Position numbers and translations under genes: made by a program. 64,000 nucleotides of DNA from Allorhizobium ampelinum S4 (GTDB lineage: Bacteria > Pseudomonadota > Alphaproteobacteria > Rhizobiales > Rhizobiaceae). Where the stretch lies: contig NC_011989.1 in assembly GCF_000016285.1 (NCBI RefSeq), positions 313,001 to 377,000 of the forward strand. Reading direction: 5' to 3'. Positions within the stretch are counted from its first letter, which is position 1, and every line of letters begins with the position of its first letter. Below are positions 1-8,954 of the stretch, in pieces. The notes beneath the pieces were generated by a model. The model made no database searches. It was not told the DNA's origin and saw only the letters and a program-made list of their open reading frames with translations.

Positions 1-467
1 TGCTGCGGGATGATGGCGTCGGGAATGGTCGCGGCCAGTTCCTCGGCCTTGGCAATCGCGCCCTTCATGCCCTTGGGGCCTTCGGTCAGTACCAACTCGG
101 CGCCCAACAGCGCCAGCATCTTGCGACGCTCGATGGACATGGTTTCCGGCATGGTCAGGATCAGGCGGTAGCCTTTGGCAGCAGCGGCAAAGGCCAGCGC
201 AATGCCGGTATTGCCGGAGGTCGGCTCGACCAGAACGGTCTTGCCCGGTGTGATCGTTCCCTGGGTTTCCAGGCTCTCGATCATCGCCACACCGATGCGG
301 TCCTTGACGGAGGCAATCGGGTTGAAGAATTCCAGCTTGGCCAGAAGATGCGCCTTGACGCCCTTTTCCTTCGCCAGCTTGTCCAGCCGCACGATGGGCG
401 TATCGCCGATGGTCTCGGTGATCGAGCCATAGATGCGGCCACGGCCAGGCTTCTTTGCTTCAGACAT
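1..467 (-). CDS. cysK: Cysteine synthase A, N-terminal part (cut by window edge)
   Basis: PLP-dependent O-acetylserine sulfhydrylase, which makes cysteine from O-acetylserine and sulfide in the cytoplasm. The first 155 codons are visible on the minus strand, starting at the ATG at 467 ([15 protein letters not shown]...). The PLP-lysine motif region is clear ([14 protein letters not shown]), followed by the substrate loop [11 protein letters not shown] and the IERR segment typical of CysK. A GGA-rich ribosome site lies just upstream of the start. The 3' end is outside the window, so length and terminator cannot be judged. The next gene shares the strand but is separated by about 135 bp, so cotranscription is uncertain. 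CysM is the main alternative; the N-terminus looks more like CysK. Confidence 0.9.
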   Translation of the reverse strand, partial: MSEAKKPGRGRIYGSITETIGDTPIVRLDKLAKEKGVKAHLLAKLEFFNPIASVKDRIGVAMIESLETQGTITPGKTVLVEPTSGNTGIALAFAAAAKGYRLILTMPETMSIERRKMLALLGAELVLTEGPKGMKGAIAKAEELAATIPDAIIPQ

Positions 468-602
468 GTGTGATCCTCCAGAATAACGCGCTTTGCAGCG
501 ACAATAGGATCAAATCACCCAAGCGACCAGAACCCTTTGCCTATCGCCGTGGTTCCGGGGAGAAAAAACCCGCTGCAAAACCAGCGAAAACAAATGTTTA
601 TT

Positions 603-1220
603 TCACGCCGCCTTTGTGGCGATATAGGCGGCGGTTCCGGCCAGAATGCTGGCGGCGGCCCGGTTGAGCAGTTTCAACGCGGAGGGCTGCTTCAGCAGCA
701 GCCGCGCCTTGGCAGCCATAAGAATATAGGGAATGAGCACGGCCATCAGCACCACGAATGTCGTGCCGACCAATAGCCCGTAATCCGCCGGGCCAATGGC
801 CTCGAGCGGAATGAGGGTCGGCACCAGGGCGACGTAGAACAGCATGGTCTTCGGGTTGCCGAGCGTCACGAACAGGCCGGACAGGAAGGATGCCATCACG
901 CCCACACTTTTGCGCGCTTCGATATTTTGCGGCAAAAGCCCTGCCGTCCAGAGCTTCCAGGCGATATAAGCCAGGTAGAGCGTGCCTGCGAATTTGATGA
1001 TCAGGAACGGCGTCACGAAGGTCTGGGCAATATAGGCAAGGCCCAGAATGACGGCGGTCAGATAGCAGAGATCACCCAGAATCAGTCCCAGCCCCATGAA
1101 AAAGGTCGGGCGAAAACCGGAGCCAAGCGCCCGCGCCACGATCGCCGTCATGCCGGGGCCGGGAATGGCGGCGGCAATGAACAGGGCTCCGGCATAGGCA
1201 AGCAGGCTGGCAAGGGTCAT
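603..1220 (-). CDS. LysE/RhtB-family amino-acid exporter (205 aa)
   Basis: Inner-membrane exporter of the LysE/RhtB family, proton-driven efflux of amino acids or related metabolites. The usual family length (about 205 residues) and about six hydrophobic segments are present. The N-terminal signature PGPGMTAIVARAL and the mid-protein GNPKTMLFY motif are family hallmarks. The ATG at 1220 is preceded by AAGGAG at a good distance. It is divergent from a second LysE-family gene (start 1351). The substrate cannot be told from sequence; homoserine lactone or threonine export is often annotated without proof. Confidence 0.85.
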   Translation of the reverse strand: MTLASLLAYAGALFIAAAIPGPGMTAIVARALGSGFRPTFFMGLGLILGDLCYLTAVILGLAYIAQTFVTPFLIIKFAGTLYLAYIAWKLWTAGLLPQNIEARKSVGVMASFLSGLFVTLGNPKTMLFYVALVPTLIPLEAIGPADYGLLVGTTFVVLMAVLIPYILMAAKARLLLKQPSALKLLNRAAASILAGTAAYIATKAA

Positions 1221-1350
1221 GGTGCATCTCCTTCAACGCCGTATTGCTAATCCTCCCGGCTGCAACTTGCAACGGTGACACGATTGAAATTGCCTGATGT
1301 CGGACTTTCTGGTCTTTTGGGGTTTATCGCCTCCCTGCCAAGGACATGTA

Positions 1351-1983
1351 ATGCCCACCACAACGTCACTTCTTGCCTTTGCCCTGATCTGCCTTGGCAT
1401 GGCGCTGACGCCCGGCCCGAATATGGTTTATCTCGTGTCACGCTCCATCTGTCAGGGGCCGATGGCCGGACTGATTTCGCTGGGTGGTGTCGCGCTGGGC
1501 TTCCTGATCTACATGCTGATGTCGGTGCTGGGGATTACGGTGTTGCTGATGGCCGTGCCCTATGCCTATGAGGCGCTGAAACTGGCCGGTGCAGCCTATC
1601 TCGCTTACCTGGCCTGGCAGGCGGTCAGGCCGGGCGGGCGTTCACCCTTTCAGGTGCGCGACCTGCCGAAGGACAGCCCGAGACGGCTGTTTGCCATGGG
1701 CCTCGTGACCAATCTCCTCAATCCGAAGGTGGCCGTTCTCTATCTGTCGTTGCTGCCGCAATTCATCGATCCGGCCAATGGCAGCGTTTTCATGCAATCA
1801 CTATTGCTCGGCCTCACCCAGATCGCCATCGGCACCACGGTCAATGGGATAATCGCGCTGATGGCCGGCTCCATCGCCCTGTTTCTCAGCCGCCGTCCGC
1901 TATGGATCATGGTGCAGCGCTGGCTGATGGGGACCGTACTGGCCGTGCTGGCGGTGAGAATGGCGACACAGGCGCAGCGGTGA
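1351..1983 (+). CDS. LysE/RhtB-family amino-acid exporter (210 aa)
   Basis: Second LysE/RhtB-type exporter, divergent from the one at 603-1220. The open frame reaches back to 1297, but the ATG at 1351 has an AAGGA ribosome site and gives the standard family N-terminus (MPTTTSLLAFALICLG). Visible motifs are the first-helix signature TPGPNMVYLVSRS and NLLNPKVAVLYLSLLPQF. About six membrane helices are expected. The two paralogues differ enough that they are not a recent duplication. Substrate unknown. It ends 3 bases before the convergent GNAT gene. Confidence 0.85.
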   Translation: MPTTTSLLAFALICLGMALTPGPNMVYLVSRSICQGPMAGLISLGGVALGFLIYMLMSVLGITVLLMAVPYAYEALKLAGAAYLAYLAWQAVRPGGRSPFQVRDLPKDSPRRLFAMGLVTNLLNPKVAVLYLSLLPQFIDPANGSVFMQSLLLGLTQIAIGTTVNGIIALMAGSIALFLSRRPLWIMVQRWLMGTVLAVLAVRMATQAQR

Positions 1984-1985
1984 GG

Positions 1986-2876
1986 TTAAAAGTCGGCCAT
2001 GGGCGACAGCATGAGCGGTTCTGCTGCTGCATCCAGCCCAAGGCCCGACATCATCAATGAACAGGAACTTTCGTAAGGTACTGGATGTCCTTCCCATGAG
2101 AGACGGTCGGGTGGGAAATAGGCTTCCACAGAGCGGGCTCGAACATTGAGATGCGATAAGATGGTGCTTAAAGGCGGAATGTCTTGAGTAACTATATCCA
2201 GAAGCTTGAAACTGCCGTCGTTGGCGTATTTCCATGCGATAACAGCCTTGAGAGAAGGCAATAGGCTCAATGTAATCGATGCATCGAAATGAGCATTGAG
2301 TAAAAACATCTCAGTCTGGCTGACAACGGCGAAGTGGTTGGAGACCGGCTGGCGACAGATGAGCATATCACGCAAGAGGGCAAGGTCCGCTTCCGATTTG
2401 AGGTTGAGTTGCCGTGCGTTGCTATTGGTGATTGGCTGAAAAGCCTGAGACGGCCCCCGAAATTTGCAATGCGGTACAATGCGAAAACCATAGGGCTGGT
2501 AGAGCGCAGGCTTGTCGGTCAGTAGAATTCCCGTTCGATATCCTGCGTGCTCTGCCCAGGCAAAGGCGCGCTGCATCAGGTCGCGATAAAGACCACGCCC
2601 CCGGAATTCCGGGCGGACTGCACCGGATTGATAGCCCGCAGCAGTCACCGTCGTCCCATTGATCATAAGGGGCATGGCGAAAGCTGAAAAATTAGCAATG
2701 CAGCGGCCGGACCGGTCAAAATATCCAAATGGCATGCATGTGGGATCGGGGCCGCCAAGTTGTTCCTGCGCACCGATATCGATACCGAAGACGTCATGCA
2801 GCAGATCGACAAGCCCTTGAAAAGCCGAGGGATCGTTGAAATATCCTTGTCGCAGTGTTAGCCCGTCCGGCGCCAT
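1986..2876 (-). CDS. GNAT-family N-acetyltransferase (296 aa)
   Basis: Predicted acetyl-CoA-dependent acyltransferase with an N-terminal GNAT domain (about residues 5-150). The acetyl-CoA binding loop is recognisable as VRPEFRGRGLYRDLMQRAF, the R/Q-x-x-G-x-G/A motif. The phrase KPALYQPYGFRIV matches the last strand of the fold. The C-terminal 140 residues are not recognised; the overall length is similar to Eis-type or two-domain GNAT proteins. It starts 8 bases after the dut stop on the same strand, so the two are probably cotranscribed. The substrate cannot be inferred. Confidence 0.75.
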   Translation of the reverse strand: MAPDGLTLRQGYFNDPSAFQGLVDLLHDVFGIDIGAQEQLGGPDPTCMPFGYFDRSGRCIANFSAFAMPLMINGTTVTAAGYQSGAVRPEFRGRGLYRDLMQRAFAWAEHAGYRTGILLTDKPALYQPYGFRIVPHCKFRGPSQAFQPITNSNARQLNLKSEADLALLRDMLICRQPVSNHFAVVSQTEMFLLNAHFDASITLSLLPSLKAVIAWKYANDGSFKLLDIVTQDIPPLSTILSHLNVRARSVEAYFPPDRLSWEGHPVPYESSCSLMMSGLGLDAAAEPLMLSPMADF

Positions 2877-2884
2877 GATGCCTC

Positions 2885-3349
2885 TCAGACCCCCGTCGAG
2901 CCAAATCCGCCCGTACCCCGCACCGTATCCGATGTTTCTGTTACCTCAATCACCTGCGCCTGCGTCACCGGCGCAATCACCATCTGGGCGATGCGCATGC
3001 CACGAGTGATGGTGAAATCCTCGGCGCCGAGATTGATCAGCAGCACTTTTACTTCTCCGCGGTAATCGCTGTCGATGGTGCCGGGGGTGTTGAGGCAGGT
3101 GATGCCGTTTTTGAAGGCGAGGCCGGAGCGGGGGCGGATCTGCGCTTCGAAACCTTGGGGGATTTCCATAATCAGCCCGGTTGGCACCAGAGCGCGTTTT
3201 CCGGGGGCAAGGGTCAGTGGCTCGGCCTCGGTTACGGCTGCGCGCAGGTCCATGCCAGCCGCACCCGCCGTCTCATAGGCGGGCAATTCCAGCCCTTCCC
3301 CATGGGGTAGACGTTTGAGATGAAGGCGTGGCGCGGACGTATCGTGCAT
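2885..3349 (-). CDS. dut: dUTP diphosphatase
   Basis: Homotrimeric dUTPase: hydrolyses dUTP to dUMP and diphosphate, keeping uracil out of DNA and feeding thymidylate synthesis. At 154 residues it is full length. The five family motifs are visible, including AGMDLRA (motif 1), RPRSGLA (motif 2), [11 protein letters not shown] with the catalytic Asp (motif 3) and the C-terminal glycine-rich [10 protein letters not shown] (motif 5). The ATG at 3349 is divergent from prfC with an 84 bp gap. In related genomes dut commonly sits next to coaBC; here coaBC is over 10 kb away (see findings). Confidence 0.95.
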   Translation of the reverse strand: MHDTSAPRLHLKRLPHGEGLELPAYETAGAAGMDLRAAVTEAEPLTLAPGKRALVPTGLIMEIPQGFEAQIRPRSGLAFKNGITCLNTPGTIDSDYRGEVKVLLINLGAEDFTITRGMRIAQMVIAPVTQAQVIEVTETSDTVRGTGGFGSTGV

Positions 3350-3433
3350 GGAGGTATCCTTTGTTTGCCGGGGTCAATTGCATATTGAACGCCAAAACGC
3401 TAGATAACCGGCCAGTTAAAAGGAATTCCTCAC

Positions 3434-5017
3434 ATGGCCGAAACGCTCGCAGAGGCGGTCTCCCGCCGCCGCACCTTCGCTATTATCGCTCACCCGGATG
3501 CTGGTAAAACCACGCTGACCGAAAAGCTGCTGCTGTTCGGCGGCGCGATCCAGCTGGCCGGTGAGGTGAAAGCCAAGAAAGACCGGATACAGACCCGTTC
3601 GGACTGGATGAAGATCGAGCGTGAGCGCGGCATTTCCGTCGTCACCTCGGTGATGACCTTCGAATATGAGGGCAATGTCTTCAATATTCTCGATACGCCC
3701 GGCCATGAAGATTTCGCCGACGATACGTATCGCACGCTGACGGCGGTGGATGCTGCCGTCATGGTCATCGATGCTGCCAAGGGTATCGAGCCGCGCACGC
3801 TGAAATTGTTCGAAGTCTGCCGGATGCGCGATATTCCGATCATCACCTTCGTCAACAAGATGGACCGTGAAAGCCGGGATATTTTCGAGGTTCTGGATGA
3901 AGTAGAAGAAAAGCTGGCGCTGGACACCGCCCCGATTACCTGGCCGGTCGGTCGGTCGAAAAGCTTCTGCGGCTCCTATAATCTGGTCGATAACACCTTC
4001 CGTGGTTCCGACAAGCAGGTCGAGGCTTTGCCGGTCAACAGCCCGAAGAATGTCGCGGAAAACCTGCCGGAAAACGAGCGTCAGACCTTTATCGACGAGC
4101 TGGAGCTGGCGCAGGAAGCCTGCCGCCCCTTCGACCGGCAGGCCTTTCTCGAAGGCCATATGACCCCGGTGTTCTTCGGTTCGGCGCTCAGAAATTTTGG
4201 CGTGCGCGACCTGATCAATGCGCTGGGTGATTTTGCCCCGCCGCCGCGTGACCAGATGGCCGATATCCGCAAGGTGCATGCGGCGGAAGACAAGATGACC
4301 GCCTTCGTCTTCAAGATCCAGGCCAATATGGACCCCAATCACCGCGACCGCATTGCCTTTGCCCGGATCTGCTCTGGCAAGCTGGAGCGCGGCATGAAGG
4401 CGCGGCTGGCGCGCACCGGCAAGCTGATGGGCCTGACAGCGCCGCAATTCTTCTTCGCCTCGCAGCGACAATTGGCCGATACCGCCTTTGCCGGCGACGT
4501 GGTGGGCATTCCCAACCACGGCACGCTGCGCATTGGTGATACGCTGACCGAAGGCGAAGCGCTGGTGTTTCAGGGTGTGCCGAACTTTTCGCCGGAAATC
4601 CTGCGCCGCGTGCGGCTCGAAGATGCGATGAAGGCCAAGAAGCTGAAGGAAGCCTTGCAGCAAATGGCCGAAGAGGGCGTCGTGCAGCTGTTTTCGCCGG
4701 AAGACGGTTCGCCCGCCATTGTCGGCGTGGTCGGGGCCTTGCAGCTCGATGTGCTGAAAGAACGGCTTTCGGGTGAATATACCCTGCCGGTGTCGTTTGA
4801 AATGTCGCGCTTTTCCGTCTGCCGCTGGATTTCGTCAGATCAACCCGGCGAACTCGACAAGTTCATGACGGCGCGGCGCGGCGACATCTGCCGGGATCTG
4901 GACGGCGACCCGGTGTTCATGGCGCAGGATGCATTTTCGTTGCGCTATGAGGCAGAACGTTATCCGGCGATCAAGATGGTGGCCATCAAGGAATATCACG
5001 TCGCCAAGGCGGCGTGA
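3434..5017 (+). CDS. prfC: Peptide chain release factor 3
   Basis: Class II release factor RF3, a GTPase that recycles RF1/RF2 from the ribosome after peptide release. It is full length at 527 residues. G1 is AHPDAGKTTLTEK (residues 19-31), followed by the switch region RERGISVVTSVM, G3 DTPGHEDF and G4 NKMD. The C-terminal RF3 domain follows (FSVCRWISSD). An AAGGA lies upstream of the ATG at 3434. It is monocistronic as far as can be seen: divergent from dut and convergent with otsA, with a strong hairpin between the two stop codons. Confidence 0.95.
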   Translation: MAETLAEAVSRRRTFAIIAHPDAGKTTLTEKLLLFGGAIQLAGEVKAKKDRIQTRSDWMKIERERGISVVTSVMTFEYEGNVFNILDTPGHEDFADDTYRTLTAVDAAVMVIDAAKGIEPRTLKLFEVCRMRDIPIITFVNKMDRESRDIFEVLDEVEEKLALDTAPITWPVGRSKSFCGSYNLVDNTFRGSDKQVEALPVNSPKNVAENLPENERQTFIDELELAQEACRPFDRQAFLEGHMTPVFFGSALRNFGVRDLINALGDFAPPPRDQMADIRKVHAAEDKMTAFVFKIQANMDPNHRDRIAFARICSGKLERGMKARLARTGKLMGLTAPQFFFASQRQLADTAFAGDVVGIPNHGTLRIGDTLTEGEALVFQGVPNFSPEILRRVRLEDAMKAKKLKEALQQMAEEGVVQLFSPEDGSPAIVGVVGALQLDVLKERLSGEYTLPVSFEMSRFSVCRWISSDQPGELDKFMTARRGDICRDLDGDPVFMAQDAFSLRYEAERYPAIKMVAIKEYHVAKAA

Positions 5018-5035
5018 TCACTGTTGGAAAAGCTT

Positions 5036-5073
5036 GAGACCGCATCACGATTGAAAGATCGTGATGTGGTCTC
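5036..5073. terminator. Bidirectional hairpin terminator between prfC and otsA
   Basis: A 16-bp stem (5036-5051 with 5058-5073, one G-U type mismatch) and a 6-nt loop lie between the convergent stop codons of prfC and otsA. A short T-rich run follows on the plus strand (ATTCTGGTTTT). Its position and symmetry suit transcription termination from both sides. Confidence 0.75.
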
Positions 5074-5082
5074 ATTCTGGTT

Positions 5083-6486
5083 TTACGCCGCTTCGGCAGT
5101 CTTTTCTGTTGGCATTTCCATCAGATCCGACAGGAACGTGTCACACCAATGGTTGACATCGTTGACCAGCAGATGGTCCATCATGCCCTTCCAGCGTTGC
5201 TGGCGCTCGGCAAGTGGCATATCGAGGGCGCGGGCAATGGCCTGGGCTGTGCCTTCCGTGTCGTATGGATTGACCAGTAAGGCCCCTTTCAGCTCGCGGG
5301 CGGCCCCGGCAAAGCGTGACAGGACGAGAACGCCGGGATCATCGGGGTCCTGGGCGGCAACATATTCCTTGGCAACCAGGTTCATGCCGTCACGCATCGG
5401 CGTCACCAGCCCGACCTTGGCCAGCCGATAGAGCCCAGCCAGCACCGGACGTGCCACCGAGCGGGTCATATAGCGGATCGGCACCCAATCCACCGTGCCC
5501 AGCGCGCCATTCACGCGCCCGGCCTGTTCGGCCACGGTGCGCTGCATGGCCTCATATTCCGGCACTTCAGAGCGGGATTTCGGGGTGATCTGCAAATAGG
5601 TCACCTTGCCCTGATAGTTCGGATTGGCATTGATGAAATGCTCATAGGCATCCAGCCGCTGGGTCAGGCCCTTGGAATAATCCAGCCGGTCGACGCCGAT
5701 TACCAATGCCTTGCCTTCAATGCTTTGCGCGGCGCGCTTCACCATCACGTTGCGCACGGCGCGGCGCGCATAGGCGGCAAAGGCCGCTGTCTCAATGCCA
5801 ATCGGATAGTGGCCCGCCTTAAACGTCCGGTCATGGGATTTGATCTTGTTGCCCGAGATCGCCTCGCCAATCCCCTCGCGTACAAGAGCTCCGACGAAAT
5901 TGGCATGGTCGAAATCAGTCTGGAAGCCGACCAGATCGTAATGGGCCAGGCTTTCGATCAGTGTTTCATAGACCGGCATGGCAAACAGCACATCGGCGGG
6001 CGGAAGCGGGATGTGCAGGAAGAAACCGATCCGGTTCTTCACGCCCATCTGCCGCAATTCCTTGGCCAGCGGGATCAGATGATAATCCTGAACCCAGATC
6101 GTATCATCGGGCTTCAGCAGCGGCACGAGCCTCTCGGCAAAAAACCGGTTGACCCTGAAATAGCCGGTCATGTCCTTGCGGGCATAATCGGTCAGGTCAA
6201 GGCGGTAGTGAAACGTTGGCCACAGCACGCGGTTGGCAAAGCCGTGATAATATTCATCGACATCGCGGTCGGTTAGATCAGTCAGGGCGTAGGTGATCTT
6301 GCCATCCTCGATCATCGCAAGCTCACCGGCTTCTTCCTCGCCGCTGGAGACGCCCGACCAGCCCATCCAGATGCCGCCCTTGTCCTCAAGGGCAGCGCGC
6401 AACGCGACGGCCAAACCTCCCGCCGGCGCCTTATTGGTCTTGTCGGGTACGGGAACACGGTTGGAAACCACAACAAGTCTGCTCAT
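5083..6486 (-). CDS. otsA: Trehalose-6-phosphate synthase
   Basis: GT20 glycosyltransferase that joins UDP-glucose (or another NDP-glucose) and glucose-6-phosphate into trehalose-6-phosphate, an osmo- and desiccation protectant. Full length at 467 residues. Motifs: N-terminal SNRVPVP and [22 protein letters not shown] near residue 130, [10 protein letters not shown] in the middle, and [12 protein letters not shown] in the C-terminal lobe. It follows otsB by 29 bp on the same strand, giving an otsB-otsA operon in which phosphatase precedes synthase. A strong terminator hairpin lies after the stop. Confidence 0.95.
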   Translation of the reverse strand: MSRLVVVSNRVPVPDKTNKAPAGGLAVALRAALEDKGGIWMGWSGVSSGEEEAGELAMIEDGKITYALTDLTDRDVDEYYHGFANRVLWPTFHYRLDLTDYARKDMTGYFRVNRFFAERLVPLLKPDDTIWVQDYHLIPLAKELRQMGVKNRIGFFLHIPLPPADVLFAMPVYETLIESLAHYDLVGFQTDFDHANFVGALVREGIGEAISGNKIKSHDRTFKAGHYPIGIETAAFAAYARRAVRNVMVKRAAQSIEGKALVIGVDRLDYSKGLTQRLDAYEHFINANPNYQGKVTYLQITPKSRSEVPEYEAMQRTVAEQAGRVNGALGTVDWVPIRYMTRSVARPVLAGLYRLAKVGLVTPMRDGMNLVAKEYVAAQDPDDPGVLVLSRFAGAARELKGALLVNPYDTEGTAQAIARALDMPLAERQQRWKGMMDHLLVNDVNHWCDTFLSDLMEMPTEKTAEAA

Positions 6487-6515
6487 ATCATTGTCCTTCT
6501 TATCGTTGTTCAGCT

Positions 6516-7316
6516 TTAGCGGGCCAATCTGGCCAGCGTGTCACGCAGGAGCTGAGGGCTTGCCAGAGACTGGCTGGCCACGCTTCCTTCGAGATCGCCG
6601 ACGCGGATCGACAGGCCGCCCAAGCGGTTGACGCATTCAAACATCGCCTCGTCGGTCACGTCGTCACCAATGGCGATGGCAACACGGTCGGTGAAAGGCG
6701 GCTCGGCCAGATAGGACTGCAAGGCCCGGCCCTTGTCGGCACTGTCAGGGCGGATTTCGACGACCATCTTGCCGCGTTGCAGCTCATAGCCGGGACCTGC
6801 CGCCTTAAAGGCATCCGCCATGGCTTTCTCCACCACGTCGGCGCAGGCGGGCGCCTGGCGATAGTGAACGGCGATGGCGGCACCCTTGTCCTCGACCAGC
6901 ACGCCCGGCCAGGCCTGTTCGAGCTTCGGAAGCTCTTCCTTGACAGCCAGAAAAGCCGGGCTCGGCTCACTGCGGATGATGGTGCCTTCAACCGTTCGCC
7001 GCTCGGTGCCGTGTAATCCGGCAATCGGGAAGTGCTTTGGCGCAAACAGCCGGTCAGCATAGGCCAAGGCCCGCCCGGTCACGAGAGCAAGTGCCCCGCC
7101 CATGCGTCCTGACAGGGCGGCCAGATCGTCTGCCAGACCAACCGGCACACGGATACCATCCGGGCTCTCGGCAAGATCCAGCAAGGTACCATCAATATCG
7201 AGAAACAATGCGTAGCGGTGAGGCTCGGCCTGAAGAAGATCAAACAGCAGCGCTGCTGCGTCTTTTTGTTCGGTTCGCGCTGGCGATCGCTTGATTGCCG
7301 ATTGCTGGTTTTCCAT
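6516..7316 (-). CDS. otsB: Trehalose-6-phosphate phosphatase
   Basis: HAD-superfamily phosphatase that removes phosphate from trehalose-6-phosphate. At 266 residues it has the family length. The nucleophile motif LDIDGTLLDL is at residues 38-47 (Asp40/Asp42), the threonine motif LVTGR follows, and the acidic metal motif AIGDDVTDEAMF is near the C-terminus. It is the promoter-proximal gene of otsBA. The 212 bp upstream region is shared with the divergent thiD; I could not assign a promoter there. Confidence 0.93.
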   Translation of the reverse strand: MENQQSAIKRSPARTEQKDAAALLFDLLQAEPHRYALFLDIDGTLLDLAESPDGIRVPVGLADDLAALSGRMGGALALVTGRALAYADRLFAPKHFPIAGLHGTERRTVEGTIIRSEPSPAFLAVKEELPKLEQAWPGVLVEDKGAAIAVHYRQAPACADVVEKAMADAFKAAGPGYELQRGKMVVEIRPDSADKGRALQSYLAEPPFTDRVAIAIGDDVTDEAMFECVNRLGGLSIRVGDLEGSVASQSLASPQLLRDTLARLAR

Positions 7317-7528
7317 ATCCCGCCTCGTTTCACACGACCTGTTGACGCCAGGATAACGACGGGTGTCCAGTTTGGTTCCCGCAAAATGCAGTTAATTGCG
7401 CAATGCAGCATAATTGGCGGGACCGTGACAGGGGCATGGAAAACTGCGATAGATCTGCACCGCCCGCCCACCTTTTCCATCAAAAGGAGCCGAGGTGTTG
7501 GAGACTATTGACTTCGACGAGGACGATC

Positions 7529-8386
7529 ATGACCGTTCAAACAAACGATGAAACGCCTCTGCCTCGCATCGCCAATGTCTTGTCGATTGCCGGTTCCGAT
7601 CCGTCTGGCGGAGCGGGTATTCAGGCGGACCTGAAGGTATTTTCGGCTTTGGGTGTCTATGGCATGGCGGCGCTGACGGCGCTGACGGCCCAGAATACCC
7701 AAGGGGTGGCAGCTGTCGAATTGCTGGATCCCATGTTCGTCGCAAGACAGGTTGAGACGGTTTTTGCCGATATCCGGGTCGATGCGGTGAAAATCGGCAT
7801 GCTGGCCAATGCGGATATCGTCGGCGCGGTGGCCGCTGTGCTTTCAAGCCATCCGGCAGTGCCGGTTATCCTTGATCCGGTCATGGTTGCCAAGGGCGGG
7901 GCGGCGCTGCTGGATGACAAGGCAGTTGGCGCGCTGGTCGGGCAGCTCTTGCCGCGGGTCCGCCTGATCACCCCCAACCTGCCGGAGGCTGCCGCACTTC
8001 TGCGTGTGGCCGAGGCCGTGGACCGCGACGGCATGGAGGCACAGGCCAGGGCCTTGTTGGGACTGGGGGCCAAGGCGGTGCTTTTGAAGGGTGGGCATTT
8101 GCCCGGTAACGAGAGCCCCGATCTGCTGGTCACGCCAACGCTGACCCTGTGGCTGGAGGGCAAAAGGATTGCCACCGCCAACACTCATGGCACCGGTTGC
8201 TCGCTGTCCAGCGCGATTGCCGCCGAGCTTGCCAAGGCTGATGATAATAGGACAAACGAAGCGCTGGCGCACGCTGTTACTGTGGCAAAGGCCTGGCTGG
8301 CTGGCGCTGTTCGGTCGTCAGGGCAACTGACTGTTGGTTCCGGCCACGGGCCCGTTCATCATTTTTACCAGACATGGCCGAAATAG
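7529..8386 (+). CDS. thiD: Hydroxymethylpyrimidine/phosphomethylpyrimidine kinase
   Basis: Ribokinase-fold kinase that phosphorylates HMP and HMP-phosphate in thiamine synthesis. The open frame extends upstream to 7403, but the ATG at 7529 follows a GAGGA site and gives the normal 285-residue protein. Motifs: SIAGSDPSGGAGIQADLK at the N-terminus, DPVMVAKGG, and the C-terminal anion-hole/catalytic segment NTHGTGCSLSSAIAA. No TPP riboswitch core (CTGAGA) is visible upstream, so regulation by thiamine is not evident. It stands alone, not in a thi operon. Confidence 0.92.
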   Translation: MTVQTNDETPLPRIANVLSIAGSDPSGGAGIQADLKVFSALGVYGMAALTALTAQNTQGVAAVELLDPMFVARQVETVFADIRVDAVKIGMLANADIVGAVAAVLSSHPAVPVILDPVMVAKGGAALLDDKAVGALVGQLLPRVRLITPNLPEAAALLRVAEAVDRDGMEAQARALLGLGAKAVLLKGGHLPGNESPDLLVTPTLTLWLEGKRIATANTHGTGCSLSSAIAAELAKADDNRTNEALAHAVTVAKAWLAGAVRSSGQLTVGSGHGPVHHFYQTWPK

Positions 8387-8397
8387 ACGACAGAATG

Positions 8398-8802
8398 TTA
8401 TTCCGTCTCTGACCCTGGGAGGGCGCCGATGCTGTCAAGCCAGAGGACGGAGGACCGGCGCCAGCTTTGATGTTTTGGCAGCAGGGCGTCCCGTTGGTTG
8501 ATGCTACCCCAGCGGATGCCCCAGATATCGGCATCCGTGCCCTCGCCAGTCGTCAGTACGGGGGCGCCGCAGTCCGGGCAGAAGAACTGATGGCGCACGC
8601 GACCGTTGTCGCCGTATTTCACATAGGATTTCGGTGGACTTCCTGTAAAATGCAGTTTGTCGCGCGGGGTTGAAACCGTGACCCGGAATGGTGAACCTGT
8701 CAGGCGTTGGCAATCGGTGCAATGGCAAATGCCGACATTCTCAGGGTCGATTTCGGCATGATAGGTCACATTGCCACAATGGCACTGTCCATCAATCTGC
8801 AT
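8398..8802 (-). CDS. GFA-domain protein (zinc-binding, CENP-V/GFA fold)
   Basis: Small 134-residue protein of the glutathione-dependent formaldehyde-activating enzyme (GFA) family. Zinc ligands are visible as CHCGNV near residue 8, CHCTDCQR near residue 27 and CPDCGAPV near residue 75. The start is the ATG at 8802. Many members are annotated as formaldehyde-glutathione adduct enzymes, but the family is broad and activity cannot be inferred; no formaldehyde dehydrogenase gene is nearby. It converges with thiD with an 11 bp gap. Confidence 0.8.
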   Translation of the reverse strand: MQIDGQCHCGNVTYHAEIDPENVGICHCTDCQRLTGSPFRVTVSTPRDKLHFTGSPPKSYVKYGDNGRVRHQFFCPDCGAPVLTTGEGTDADIWGIRWGSINQRDALLPKHQSWRRSSVLWLDSIGALPGSETE

Positions 8803-8827
8803 GTTCTGAGCCTCCCGCGATGCATTC

Positions 8828-8933
8828 TAAAGCGTGTTGCGGCTTATCAGCCTCAAGCAACACGCTTTAAGTTTTTGTTTTTACGCATGTCGTTACCGCA
8901 AAACCGCTGCACACTTTTGCGCGACATGCTCTA
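8828..8933. repeat. Composite palindromic intergenic repeat (two hairpins)
   Basis: Two adjacent inverted repeats fill the gap between the GFA gene and the phosphatase gene. The first has perfect 13-bp arms (8828-8840 and 8857-8869) with a nested GGCT/AGCC pair. The second pairs GCATGTCG (8885-8892) with CGACATGC (8922-8929), enclosing CGCAAAA (8897-8903) and TTTTGCG (8915-8921). From memory the second half resembles a dispersed intergenic repeat of Rhizobium and Agrobacterium genomes. Only one copy is seen in this window. Confidence 0.65.
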
Positions 8934-8954
8934 GGGGACTATAATGCATAAGGC

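Noticed and set aside
3416..4663. 415-codon open frame antisense to prfC (and similar long antisense frames at 48910-50367 and 60508-61998)
   Set aside because: They lie fully inside strongly conserved genes, have no family signature, and reflect high GC codon position bias.
7317..7528. TPP riboswitch upstream of thiD
   Set aside because: The conserved CTGAGA core and P3/P5 elements are not seen.
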